Shown piece by piece: positions 1 through 5,984 of a stretch of 10,665 nt of DNA. How positions within the stretch are numbered: position 1 is the stretch's first letter; every line of letters begins with the position of its first letter. The position numbers were made by a program, and so were the translations under genes. Source of the stretch: JBBIJR01 sp037445875 (lineage in GTDB: Bacteria; CLD3; SB21); contig JBBIJR010000102.1 in the NCBI GenBank assembly GCA_037445875.1, positions 1 to 10,665 on the forward strand, written 5' to 3'. The notes below the pieces were generated by a model. The model worked only from the letters and a program-made list of their open reading frames with translations. It searched no databases and was not told the DNA's origin.

Positions 1-1
1 C

Positions 2-430
2 AGAGCGTTGAAGTTGGAAGAATGGAACGTTGCGGCCATCTACGGCGGTTTGGATCTGGACGACATTCCCCGGGGCGGCCGGATAGGAGTACCCGGAGTG
101 AACACGGACAGCCTGATTGGCGGACTTAAGAGAGAGGCGCTATTATTACAAGTACACTGCGAGATCATCCAGGTGCAACCGCCGGACCTGCTCCGATACC
201 GAATGGCTGGAGGTCCGTTGGACGGCATGGAGACCGAGGTTACGCTGATCCAGATCGGCGACGGCCGTACGGACGTTCATCTCCGCGAACATTACACGTT
301 TGCCGGATTTTTCGGAAGCGCGAAGGCCGTGATGACCCGCTGGGCAACCCGAAAACTGCACAAGTCCAGTCTCGAGAATCTGAAGAAACTGTGTGAATTG
401 TCCTCCGCAAGTACACCAACCAAGGAATAA
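2..430 (+). CDS. SRPBCC-fold (START/polyketide-cyclase-like) protein, 5' partial
   Basis: The frame is open to the left edge of the window, so the true start lies upstream; the TTG at position 8 is probably internal. The visible 142 residues look like the last four-fifths of an SRPBCC small-ligand-binding domain (usual length about 145-160). They begin in the first short helices around the L-E-E-W segment, continue through the curved beta sheet (V-H-C-E-I-I-Q-V-Q-P-P-D-L-L-R-Y, then M-E-T-E-V-T-L-I and T-D-V-H-L-R-E-H-Y), and end in a long C-terminal helix from about M-T-R-W onward. Such proteins bind hydrophobic ligands in a cavity; no ligand can be inferred. It ends TAA at 428-430, three bases before the DUF3467 gene, whose SD lies inside this gene's last codons, so the two are probably translated together. 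The fold call rests on pattern, not on a search. Confidence 0.7.
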   Translation, partial: RALKLEEWNVAAIYGGLDLDDIPRGGRIGVPGVNTDSLIGGLKREALLLQVHCEIIQVQPPDLLRYRMAGGPLDGMETEVTLIQIGDGRTDVHLREHYTFAGFFGSAKAVMTRWATRKLHKSSLENLKKLCELSSASTPTKE

Positions 431-433
431 ACC

Positions 434-724
434 ATGGCCGATGAGAAAAAAATCCAAGAAATCCAGATCAACTTTCCACCCGACAAACAGGCGGGCGCCT
501 ATGCCAACAACATGGTCGTTGCGCATTCCAAGGAGGAGTTCATCCTGGACTTCATGTTGGTGACGCCGCCCAACGGCAGTGTGACCGCCCGAGTGATCAT
601 GAGTCCCGGCCATATGAAGCGCGTGATTGCAGCGCTGGCGCAGAACATGAGACACTACGAAGAACAGTTCGGCCGCATCGAAGAAGCCAGCGAGCCAAAG
701 AATCCTTTTGGTTTTCAGGCATGA
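434..724 (+). CDS. DUF3467 family protein
   Basis: A 96-residue soluble protein that matches the DUF3467 family in length and pattern: a charged start (M-A-D-E-K-K), an alternating strand I-Q-I-N-F-P-P-D, then A-G-A-Y-A-N-N-M-V-V-A-H-S-K-E-E-F-I-L-D-F, and the S-P-G-H-M-K-R-V-I-A-A-L helix near residues 56-68 followed by another helix. The family is widespread and has no established biochemical role that I can cite; its shape recalls small beta-sandwich or regulator-like proteins. The ATG at 434 is preceded by AAGGA (422-426) at a spacing of 7, inside the end of the upstream gene. The amidohydrolase gene follows 10 bases after the stop. No signal peptide or membrane segment is present, so it should be cytoplasmic. 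The family call is strong; function is unknown. Confidence 0.88.
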   Translation: MADEKKIQEIQINFPPDKQAGAYANNMVVAHSKEEFILDFMLVTPPNGSVTARVIMSPGHMKRVIAALAQNMRHYEEQFGRIEEASEPKNPFGFQA

Positions 725-734
725 CAGGATTACC

Positions 735-1592
735 GTGACTCGCCCTTCGATCATCGACATTCACATCCATATCCAACCGTGGTGGCAGCTCAAGCCCGCC
801 ATACGGGAGCGGATGGCCCAGGGCAAGGAAGACTTCGACTTCCTGATGGGATTGATGAACGATCCGGGCCGGATGCTGGAGATCATGGACCGCTCCGGTA
901 TTGAAAAGGTCGGATTGATCAACTACGTTAGCCCCGACCTCATGGGCTTCGACGAGACGGCGAATGATTTCTCGGCCAATTACCAGAAACATGCGCCTGA
1001 CCGTTTCATCGCCTTTGGATCGGTGCATCCACGTTTTGTCAAGGACGCCGATGCGGAGATGCACCGGCTCGTACACGAACTGGGTATTCGAGCCATCAAG
1101 ATCCACCCTCCGCACCAGTTGTTCTATCCCAACGACTACCTGAGCGGCTTGAAGAGCCTTGAGATCGTTTATCGTCGCTGCGAGGAATGGGGCATCCCGG
1201 TCATGTTCCACACCGGCACCTCGTTTTTTTCCGGCGCGCGGATCAAGTACGGAGATCCTGTGCACGTGGACGATGTGGCGGTGGACTTCCCGGACTTGCG
1301 CATTATTCTGGCGCACGGAGGACGACCCCTTTGGATGAGTACGGCATTCTATCTCGTTCGCCGCCACAAGAACGTTCTGATGGACATCTCCTCCATTCCA
1401 CCGAGAAGGCTGCTTTCGGATTACTTTCCGCGTCTCGAAGAGATTGCCGACAAGGTGCTGTTTGGCACGGACTGGCCCGGACCGCTGGTAGACGACATTC
1501 GAAAGAACGCGGATGAATTCTTGTCGCTACCGCTAAAGGACTCTTCCAGGCAAAAGATTATCCGGGGAAACGCGCTTCGGTTATTTCCGTGA
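735..1592 (+). CDS. Amidohydrolase family (Amidohydro_2-type) TIM-barrel metal-dependent hydrolase
   Basis: A 285-residue protein of the amidohydrolase superfamily. Visible metal-site motifs are the D-I-H-I-H signature at residues 8-12 (His10, His12), H159 in V-M-F-H-T-G, H194 in L-A-H-G-G and D246 in F-G-T-D-W-P-G. The I-K-I-H-P-P segment near 121-126 supplies a Lys and a His at the end of a barrel strand. Members hydrolyse or decarboxylate small molecules, commonly with one catalytic metal ion; the substrate here cannot be told. I chose GTG at 735 because AGGA (726-729) lies five bases upstream and the metal motif follows within ten residues. An in-frame TTG at 708 would overlap the DUF3467 gene and add nine unrelated residues. 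No export signal is seen. It is probably the third gene of an operon with the SRPBCC and DUF3467 genes. Its TGA abuts the convergent DUF4301 stop. Confidence 0.88.
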   Translation: MTRPSIIDIHIHIQPWWQLKPAIRERMAQGKEDFDFLMGLMNDPGRMLEIMDRSGIEKVGLINYVSPDLMGFDETANDFSANYQKHAPDRFIAFGSVHPRFVKDADAEMHRLVHELGIRAIKIHPPHQLFYPNDYLSGLKSLEIVYRRCEEWGIPVMFHTGTSFFSGARIKYGDPVHVDDVAVDFPDLRIILAHGGRPLWMSTAFYLVRRHKNVLMDISSIPPRRLLSDYFPRLEEIADKVLFGTDWPGPLVDDIRKNADEFLSLPLKDSSRQKIIRGNALRLFP

Positions 1593-3110
1593 TCATTGAT
1601 GTTCCGGCCGCAGGAGATCTGTAAGCACCTTGACGGGATTGAACGTGCTCAGGGGAACTTCAACGAAGACCGTATTCCACCCCGCCATCGATCCGTTCCA
1701 TAGGCCCGGCAATTCCAGGGCTTTAATCTGCTTCCCGTCGTTGGATTTGACCGTAGTCATTCCCGCTTCCTCGTCCACGTAACGCATCAAGTCAAAGGGA
1801 CGTCCGTCCACGTCCCTAAGCGCGCACACGAGGTCGACCGGATTAAAATGCGTGGATGCCTCCAGGGCCTCCTGCTGTGCCGGGTCATTCAGGTTGATCT
1901 GCGACTTCTCCACGATCTGCAGGGACAATTCCCCGTTCCTCGACCGAATCCAGAAGGGTCCTCCTCCCGGTTCCCCCTGGTTCTTGACCATCCCGCAAAC
2001 ACGGAGAGGCCGATTCAGTCGCTCGATCAACCACCGCTCGCCTTCCGGAGATTGTTCCAGCCCCGCCGGCGCCTTAAGGTTAAGTTGTTCGCCTGCCCAT
2101 CGAAACAGGTCCCGCCGTTGATCCGAGGTGGGGTGTTGACGAAGCGCGCGCAGTGCATCATGCGTCTGGGCTTCGAGCGTGATGAGCAGCCCCGCAAGGG
2201 CCTTCTTGTAACGAACGGTCGTTTCCCTCAGACGGTCGGGGACGACGTTGTCGATATTCTTGATGAATACCACATCGGCCTGCAGAGCGTTGAGGTTTTC
2301 AAGCAGCGCTCCGTGCCCGGCCGGACGAAGAACCAACCGTCCCCTCCGATCGCGAATAGGCGTATTCCGCTCGTCAACGGCGGGCGTCTGAGTCGAATCG
2401 AGCTGGTTCGAGAAGGTTACGTCGAGGTGCCTGGAGTTCGTCTCATACAACGACCGGACCAACTGGAAACGATCGTGGAACGCTTCCGAATGTTCGCTGG
2501 AAATGGTGAAATGCGCTCGTGCCACTCCCCGGCCGTCACAGCTGTACTGCAACGCCTCAACCAGATGTTCCTCGAAAGCGGTGCGGGCGCCGGCGGGGTA
2601 GCGGTGAAAGGGCAGGAGCGCTTTGGGCACCGTGGCATAGCCGAGACCCCGGCCGAACAATAGGAAATCGAGAATGGTTTCAAATGTGCCCGACCGGCGA
2701 AGTCCATCGAGGTCGAAACCGCGCTCCCTCAGCGTCAGCCGAAGAGCATCGTAAAACGCGAACCGCTCCAACTGGCGAAGGCAGTCCTGTGCCGTGGGAT
2801 TCAAGGTGCGTTCATCGCGAGCCGCGAGCAGTTCCCGGAACATCCGCGTGGCCGCACCGGAGGCGGGGACAAACTTGGTAACAGGACGTCCCGATGAGGC
2901 ATGTTCATAAGCGGCCAGGTACCGTCGGACCTCCTCGTCGGACAGTTGCAGGATACCGTCACCCGGAGTGCAAGGGCGATCCACCTCGGTCGGCGGAAAG
3001 CCCATGGCGAATCGCTCAAGATCCCGGTAGAATTTTTCAGGGGAAATGCCGAGGGTGTCCAGCTGCTCCAGATCATCCGGTTCCAGCCTGAAATCGCTTC
3101 TTACGAACAT
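1593..3110 (-). CDS. DUF4301 family protein, likely nucleotidyltransferase-like
   Basis: A 505-residue soluble protein recognised as DUF4301, a family I associate mainly with Bacteroidota and relatives. Key stretches are K-F-V-P-A-S-G-A-A-T-R-M-F (residues 79-91), L-R-P-A-G-H-G-A-L-L-E-N-L (about 261-273), F-I-K-N-I-D-N-V-V-P-D (about 282-292) and a later G-M-V-K-N-Q-G-E-P-G-G-G-P-F-W. The first recalls the G-x-G-T-R nucleotide loop of sugar-nucleotide pyrophosphorylases. The second and third recall the P-G-G-H-G and N-x-D-N segments of UDPGP-type uridylyltransferases. I therefore infer a GT-A-like nucleotidyltransferase fold; this is not established. The ATG at 3110 has AAGG (3119-3122) eight bases upstream, and a strong promoter candidate lies between it and the longer TTG start at 3215, so that longer start is rejected. 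The gene is monocistronic in this window and convergent with the amidohydrolase. Confidence 0.85.
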   Translation of the reverse strand: MFVRSDFRLEPDDLEQLDTLGISPEKFYRDLERFAMGFPPTEVDRPCTPGDGILQLSDEEVRRYLAAYEHASSGRPVTKFVPASGAATRMFRELLAARDERTLNPTAQDCLRQLERFAFYDALRLTLRERGFDLDGLRRSGTFETILDFLLFGRGLGYATVPKALLPFHRYPAGARTAFEEHLVEALQYSCDGRGVARAHFTISSEHSEAFHDRFQLVRSLYETNSRHLDVTFSNQLDSTQTPAVDERNTPIRDRRGRLVLRPAGHGALLENLNALQADVVFIKNIDNVVPDRLRETTVRYKKALAGLLITLEAQTHDALRALRQHPTSDQRRDLFRWAGEQLNLKAPAGLEQSPEGERWLIERLNRPLRVCGMVKNQGEPGGGPFWIRSRNGELSLQIVEKSQINLNDPAQQEALEASTHFNPVDLVCALRDVDGRPFDLMRYVDEEAGMTTVKSNDGKQIKALELPGLWNGSMAGWNTVFVEVPLSTFNPVKVLTDLLRPEHQ

Positions 3111-3172
3111 TCCAAATACCTTGCAATTGTTCGGCAATTTTTGGACATTTGCCCGCGAGGAGTTCGAGCCCG

Positions 3173-3199
3173 TTGACACCGAATAATAGCGCGTACAGT
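3173..3199 (+). promoter_or_regulatory. Candidate promoter for the CsgG-like/lipoprotein operon
   Basis: A perfect TTGACA at 3173-3178 is followed by TACAGT at 3194-3199 (4 of 6 to the -10 consensus). The 15-base spacing is shorter than ideal. The expected start, near 3206, gives a leader of about 77 bases before the ATG at 3283. The boxes interleave with those of the opposing promoter, so both could not be occupied at once. The short spacer lowers confidence. Confidence 0.3.
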
Positions 3200-3211
3200 C
3201 CAGAAAATCAA
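3183..3211 (-). promoter_or_regulatory. Candidate sigma70-type promoter for the DUF4301 gene
   Basis: Read on the minus strand, TTGATT (3206-3211) is followed after exactly 17 bases by TATTAT (3183-3188). These match the -35 and -10 consensus at 4 of 6 and 5 of 6 positions. Transcription would begin near 3176 and leave a leader of about 66 bases before the ATG at 3110. It overlaps a plus-strand candidate. This is a pattern match only. Confidence 0.45.
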
Positions 3212-3282
3212 ACAACGGAACGGTTTACCTGCCGAGCCAAACATGAATCCATGTCGTTCATAGCCGATTCAGCGAGGTAACG

Positions 3283-4158
3283 ATGCTTGTCCGTGTTTTC
3301 CCGCTCCTGTGGCTTCTATCCCTGCTCACGGTTCCACCGGTGACGGCCCAGGATAAGTCCCGCCCCGTAATCGGCATTCTGGATTTCAAAAACTCATCCT
3401 CCAAGTTCTACCTCGACGATTTCGCCCGGTCTTTTCCGACCTTGCTCAAGACCGAACTGGCGCAGAAGTCCGGCCTGATCGTTGTCGAGCGCCAGAGGAT
3501 CGAGGCCGTTATCAAGGAACAGGATTTTCTGTTGAGCGATCTGGTGGACAACAAGGACCAGCAGGCCAGGATCGGTAGTCTCCTTGGGGCCGACTTCATG
3601 GTCAGCGGGGATGTTTCGGAAAGCGGGAGTCTCGTGCGCGTGGATGTGGCTGTGATGCAGGTGTCCAGCGGGAGGGTCATAGCGGAAAAAGCGCTCCTTC
3701 CGTCAGCCGGTGAAAACACCGAGGCGGCCAAGCTTCTTGCAGCGAACATTCATCACGAGTTGACGGGTCAGGGCTCGCGCGTGGAGCGGCTGAAATTGAA
3801 AGGGGCGCCCAGCGGGACATTTCTGGTATCGTCGCTCGCGCTCGGACTGGGAACGGCCGTATCGTTTGGCCAGGCGAAAAAGACGCTAGATGCATACCGG
3901 GACACGAAAGACCTGGACCGCATCGATAAGAATTACAATAAAACCAACGATTGGCGAAAGGCCTCTTTTTTCATGTTGGGCGTCACTGCGGTTTCTGTTT
4001 CCGCCTATATAGTCTCCGTTCTGAAGAACAAGTCCTCCAACCTTGAAGTACTGGCGTTTGAAGGGGAAGGGGATAACACGCGTTGGGGTGTGCAGCCGTT
4101 CCTGATCGTCGATGGCCGTGCAATCCGGCCCGTCGTACAGTGGACGTTGGAGTTCTAA
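3283..4158 (+). CDS. Exported CsgG/FlgO-like protein with C-terminal paired hydrophobic segments
   Basis: A 291-residue exported protein. A signal peptide covers residues 1-22 (likely cut V-T-A | Q). Residues about 28-160 match the CsgG/FlgO/TolB-N-like fold: V-I-G-I-L-D-F-K-N at the first strand, then F-A-R-S-F-P-T-L-L-K-T-E-L, the L-I-V-V-E-R-Q-R-I strand-turn, the L-L-G-A-D-F-M-V-S-G-D strand and V-A-V-M-Q-V. This fold occurs in outer-membrane secretion and flagellar or curli accessory proteins. There is no lipobox cysteine, unlike CsgG itself. After it come two hydrophobic segments (about 177-197 and 228-247) joined by a polar linker with Y-x-x-T and Y-N-K-T-N-D-W-R-K, a hairpin recurrent in FCB envelope proteins, and then a short strand-rich tail. 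The ATG at 3283 follows GAGG (3274-3277). Its TAA overlaps the next ATG (TAATG), so translation is coupled to the lipoprotein. The exact role is unknown. Confidence 0.8.
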   Translation: MLVRVFPLLWLLSLLTVPPVTAQDKSRPVIGILDFKNSSSKFYLDDFARSFPTLLKTELAQKSGLIVVERQRIEAVIKEQDFLLSDLVDNKDQQARIGSLLGADFMVSGDVSESGSLVRVDVAVMQVSSGRVIAEKALLPSAGENTEAAKLLAANIHHELTGQGSRVERLKLKGAPSGTFLVSSLALGLGTAVSFGQAKKTLDAYRDTKDLDRIDKNYNKTNDWRKASFFMLGVTAVSVSAYIVSVLKNKSSNLEVLAFEGEGDNTRWGVQPFLIVDGRAIRPVVQWTLEF

Positions 4159-4946
4159 TGACTGCTGCGTGGAAAAGGTCGTGTTTGTTCCTATCGGTAC
4201 TCGCGGGCGTGTCTTGTACGGACCTGGCGCACGACAACGCGTACGACCCGAAAAATCCGAAGGCGGAAGCCGCCCAGATTGCCGTGGCCGAGAACTTTGT
4301 CGTTCGGTACACGAATCTGAATGCGGTACCGTCGTTTGTGTGGTACTCGCAGGATGCGCTGTATGAACTCAAAGGCACCTACGAAGGCAGGCTGCTGATA
4401 CTTGAATACCATATGGAACCGGCCGGTCCGACGGTCGAGGACACGCTGGCGAGCACGGAGAACAACCTGCGGTACGAGAATGAGTATCGCGGATCGACGC
4501 CGCGCGGGTTCCCGCACGTCTTTTTCAGCGGCCGCCAGACGAGTATTCAGGGCGCCTCGTCCCGCACGGTCGCCCGGGACCGGTATAAGACCATCCTGGA
4601 CACAATGACCGTGAAGAGAATACAGCTTTACGCACAGATCGAAACGGTCCGCAGCGCACAGGACCTGCAGATCGAAACGCGCGTGGTACGGTACGGCGAG
4701 TCGGCCATCGGCAGTCTTTTGGCCGAGTTGTTCATCGTCGAGGATCTCGGGGATTCGCTGCATTATACGGTACGTGCGCACTTGCAGCCGGAAACCATCA
4801 CGTCGATCGAGGGCGGGGAAATCTACGAACTGCCGCTCAAGACCTACACGATCCCGGCGAACTGGAATGCGGATCGAGTGAGTGCGGTCGTGCTCATCAA
4901 GGATGCAGTGTCCAGGAAAATCCTGCAGGCAGCAGTTTCAGAATAG
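4158..4946 (+). CDS. Omp28-like lipoprotein with a thioredoxin-like domain lacking CxxC
   Basis: A 262-residue probable lipoprotein. The signal sequence ends at Cys20 (V-L-A-G-V-S-C, a loose lipobox), followed by D-N-A-Y-D-P-K-N-P, a start typical of FCB lipoproteins. Residues about 46-130 follow the thioredoxin-like part of Omp28-type proteins: N-F-V-V-R-Y-T-N, L-L-I-L-E-Y-H-M-E (79-87) and G-F-P-H-V-F-F-S-G (117-125, the cis-proline region). The place where relatives carry C-x-x-C reads N-L-N-A-V-P-S, so no redox pair exists. Residues about 150-262 resemble the Omp28 beta-sandwich, ending in A-V-V-L-I-K-D and I-L-Q-A-A. I chose ATG 4158 because it overlaps the upstream stop and gives a proper signal sequence; an ATG at 4083 would add 25 unrelated residues. 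Eight bases separate it from the next lipoprotein. The Omp28 relation is inferred by eye. Confidence 0.72.
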   Translation: MTAAWKRSCLFLSVLAGVSCTDLAHDNAYDPKNPKAEAAQIAVAENFVVRYTNLNAVPSFVWYSQDALYELKGTYEGRLLILEYHMEPAGPTVEDTLASTENNLRYENEYRGSTPRGFPHVFFSGRQTSIQGASSRTVARDRYKTILDTMTVKRIQLYAQIETVRSAQDLQIETRVVRYGESAIGSLLAELFIVEDLGDSLHYTVRAHLQPETITSIEGGEIYELPLKTYTIPANWNADRVSAVVLIKDAVSRKILQAAVSE

Positions 4947-4954
4947 GTGAGGCC

Positions 4955-5611
4955 ATGAAGTCTGCAATGGTAACAAGTTTGATGTTCCTGGTCTGGATCG
5001 GGTGTAAGGGGCTCGGCCAGGACGATGATGCTCAGCGTCCGATCATCGATCGCCTGACGGCATCGCCGGCCAGCGTAAAAGTGGGCGATACCACCGTTGT
5101 CACGGCGGAGGCTCGCGATCCTCAGGGCGAAGACCTGGTATATGCGTGGACCAAGGAAGATGGAACGTTCATCGGAGATCTGACCGGACCGATCGTTCAA
5201 TGGAAAGCCCCGGTCACGGCGGGAAGCTACGACGTTACGCTTCGCGTCACGAATGAATCCGGCAAGAGCACGTCCAAGACACTGGCCGTTACCGTCACGC
5301 AGGCGGCGGAACCCGTCATCGTCATCGAATCGCCGACGGACGGAGAATACATCCCGTCGAGCGTGGGCACGGTGTCCATCGAGGCCTCGACTCCGCAGCA
5401 GTCCGATGTGGACAGCATGCGCTGTTACATCGATGGTCAATTGAGGTCCTCGGCCAATGCGCCCAATCTCACGTATACGTGGAACGTATCCCAGGAAAAC
5501 GGTCTCAAGAACATCACGATTTATGCGTCCCGCCTCTATCTGACTCAACGGGTAAGCAGCCAACGTACGATAACCGTGTCTATCGAAGGTACGATTCCCA
5601 AGCGTCCCTAG
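4955..5611 (+). CDS. Lipoprotein with PKD-like and second Ig-like domain
   Basis: A 218-residue surface or periplasmic lipoprotein candidate. A short hydrophobic leader ends at Cys17 (F-L-V-W-I-G-C; the Trp at -3 is unusual). Residues about 28-115 form a PKD-like Ig domain: S-P-A-S-V-K-V-G-D-T-T-V-V-T-A-E-A-R-D-P, then D-L-V-Y-A-W and G-S-Y-D-V-T-L-R-V-T-N-E-S-G. Residues about 119-211 form a second Ig-like domain starting I-E-S-P-T-D-G-E-Y-I, with a central W-N-V-S-Q-E-N-G-L-K-N-I-T-I-Y. Such domains serve in adhesion, spacing or protein-protein contact; no enzymatic part is present. The start has a strong SD, GGTGAGG (4946-4952), three bases upstream and touching the previous stop. It is the last gene of the CsgG-like operon, and its TAG shares the bases CTAG with the opposing gene's stop. 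A partner of the two preceding envelope proteins is likely but unproven. Confidence 0.8.
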   Translation: MKSAMVTSLMFLVWIGCKGLGQDDDAQRPIIDRLTASPASVKVGDTTVVTAEARDPQGEDLVYAWTKEDGTFIGDLTGPIVQWKAPVTAGSYDVTLRVTNESGKSTSKTLAVTVTQAAEPVIVIESPTDGEYIPSSVGTVSIEASTPQQSDVDSMRCYIDGQLRSSANAPNLTYTWNVSQENGLKNITIYASRLYLTQRVSSQRTITVSIEGTIPKRP

Positions 5612-5973
5612 TCTCGGCCACACCTCCGTATTTCTTCTTCGAAAAACGAGATCACGATTCGTGCATCGTTAACAGGATGCAGCGTGAAATCGGGTGACAG
5701 TCGTCTGTTGACGTTGGTCACGAGCCGCGTCGCAGCCTTCTGAACCCTTTCCGGTATCGTGGCGGTAGAAGCGAGCGTCCGGAGCATGTCGACAGCCGAT
5801 CGGCCGGCGATCGCGGTTCCGGGCCGCAAGCGGTTGAACTCTGCGATCACGCGGCCCACCGCCCTCCGTGCACAGGCCCTGGCACGGCCGTCGTTGCCTT
5901 CCCGAAGCGCTCGCGAGGCATGCTTCAACTCCCGCTCAGCCTCTTGTTTCCACGACGGGACAGGAACGTCCAT
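5608..5973 (-). CDS. Small helical protein, possibly HEPN-like, unknown function
   Basis: A 121-residue basic, mostly helical protein that I cannot assign firmly. It starts with a Trp at residue 8 and a helix W-K-Q-E-A-E-R-E-L-K-H-A. A second helix, G-R-A-R-A-C-A-R-R-A-V-G-R-V-I-A-E-F (about 29-46), resembles the A-x-x-x-A-R-R-A pattern of HEPN helical bundles. Two or three more helices follow, ending V-N-D-A-R-I-V-I-S-F-F-E-E-E-I. The R-x-x-x-x-H RNase motif of active HEPN toxins is not present, so a toxin claim is unsupported. The ATG at 5973 has an AGGA nine bases upstream that overlaps the stop region of the methyltransferase-like gene, 11 bases away, so both are one unit. The gene end overlaps the PKD lipoprotein by four bases. 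Confidence 0.7.
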   Translation of the reverse strand: MDVPVPSWKQEAERELKHASRALREGNDGRARACARRAVGRVIAEFNRLRPGTAIAGRSAVDMLRTLASTATIPERVQKAATRLVTNVNRRLSPDFTLHPVNDARIVISFFEEEIRRCGRD

Positions 5974-5984
5974 CTCATTCTATC

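Larger units (their letters stand above)
3111..3282. other. Divergent intergenic region between the DUF4301 gene and the CsgG-like operon
   Basis: This 172-base stretch separates two divergently transcribed units and is AT-richer than the genes beside it. It holds the two interleaved promoter candidates (3173-3211), the SD of each flanking gene and a 5-base inverted repeat, ACATG/CATGT (3241-3254, 4-base loop), too short to call an operator. I see no small ORF or RNA gene. Confidence 0.6.

Noticed and set aside
597..1367. A 256-residue minus-strand open frame opposite the amidohydrolase
   Set aside because: It has no recognisable motif, and the plus-strand gene has a complete set of metal-site motifs.
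1848..2663. A 271-residue plus-strand open frame opposite the DUF4301 gene
   Set aside because: It is antisense to a recognised family with no supporting domain.
3111..3215. A 35-residue upstream extension of the DUF4301 protein from a TTG
   Set aside because: It would start upstream of the best promoter candidate, adds non-family residues and lacks the SD found before the ATG at 3110.
3241..3254. Inverted repeat ACATG-aatc-CATGT upstream of the CsgG-like gene
   Set aside because: Five base pairs are too few to call an operator or terminator and could be chance.
4083..4157. An upstream start for the Omp28-like lipoprotein
   Set aside because: It lies inside the preceding gene and would bury the signal sequence behind 25 unrelated residues.
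5608..5973. A toxin-antitoxin reading of the small helical protein and its neighbour
   Set aside because: No R-x-x-x-x-H catalytic motif is present, and the partner is methyltransferase-like rather than a nucleotidyltransferase antitoxin.
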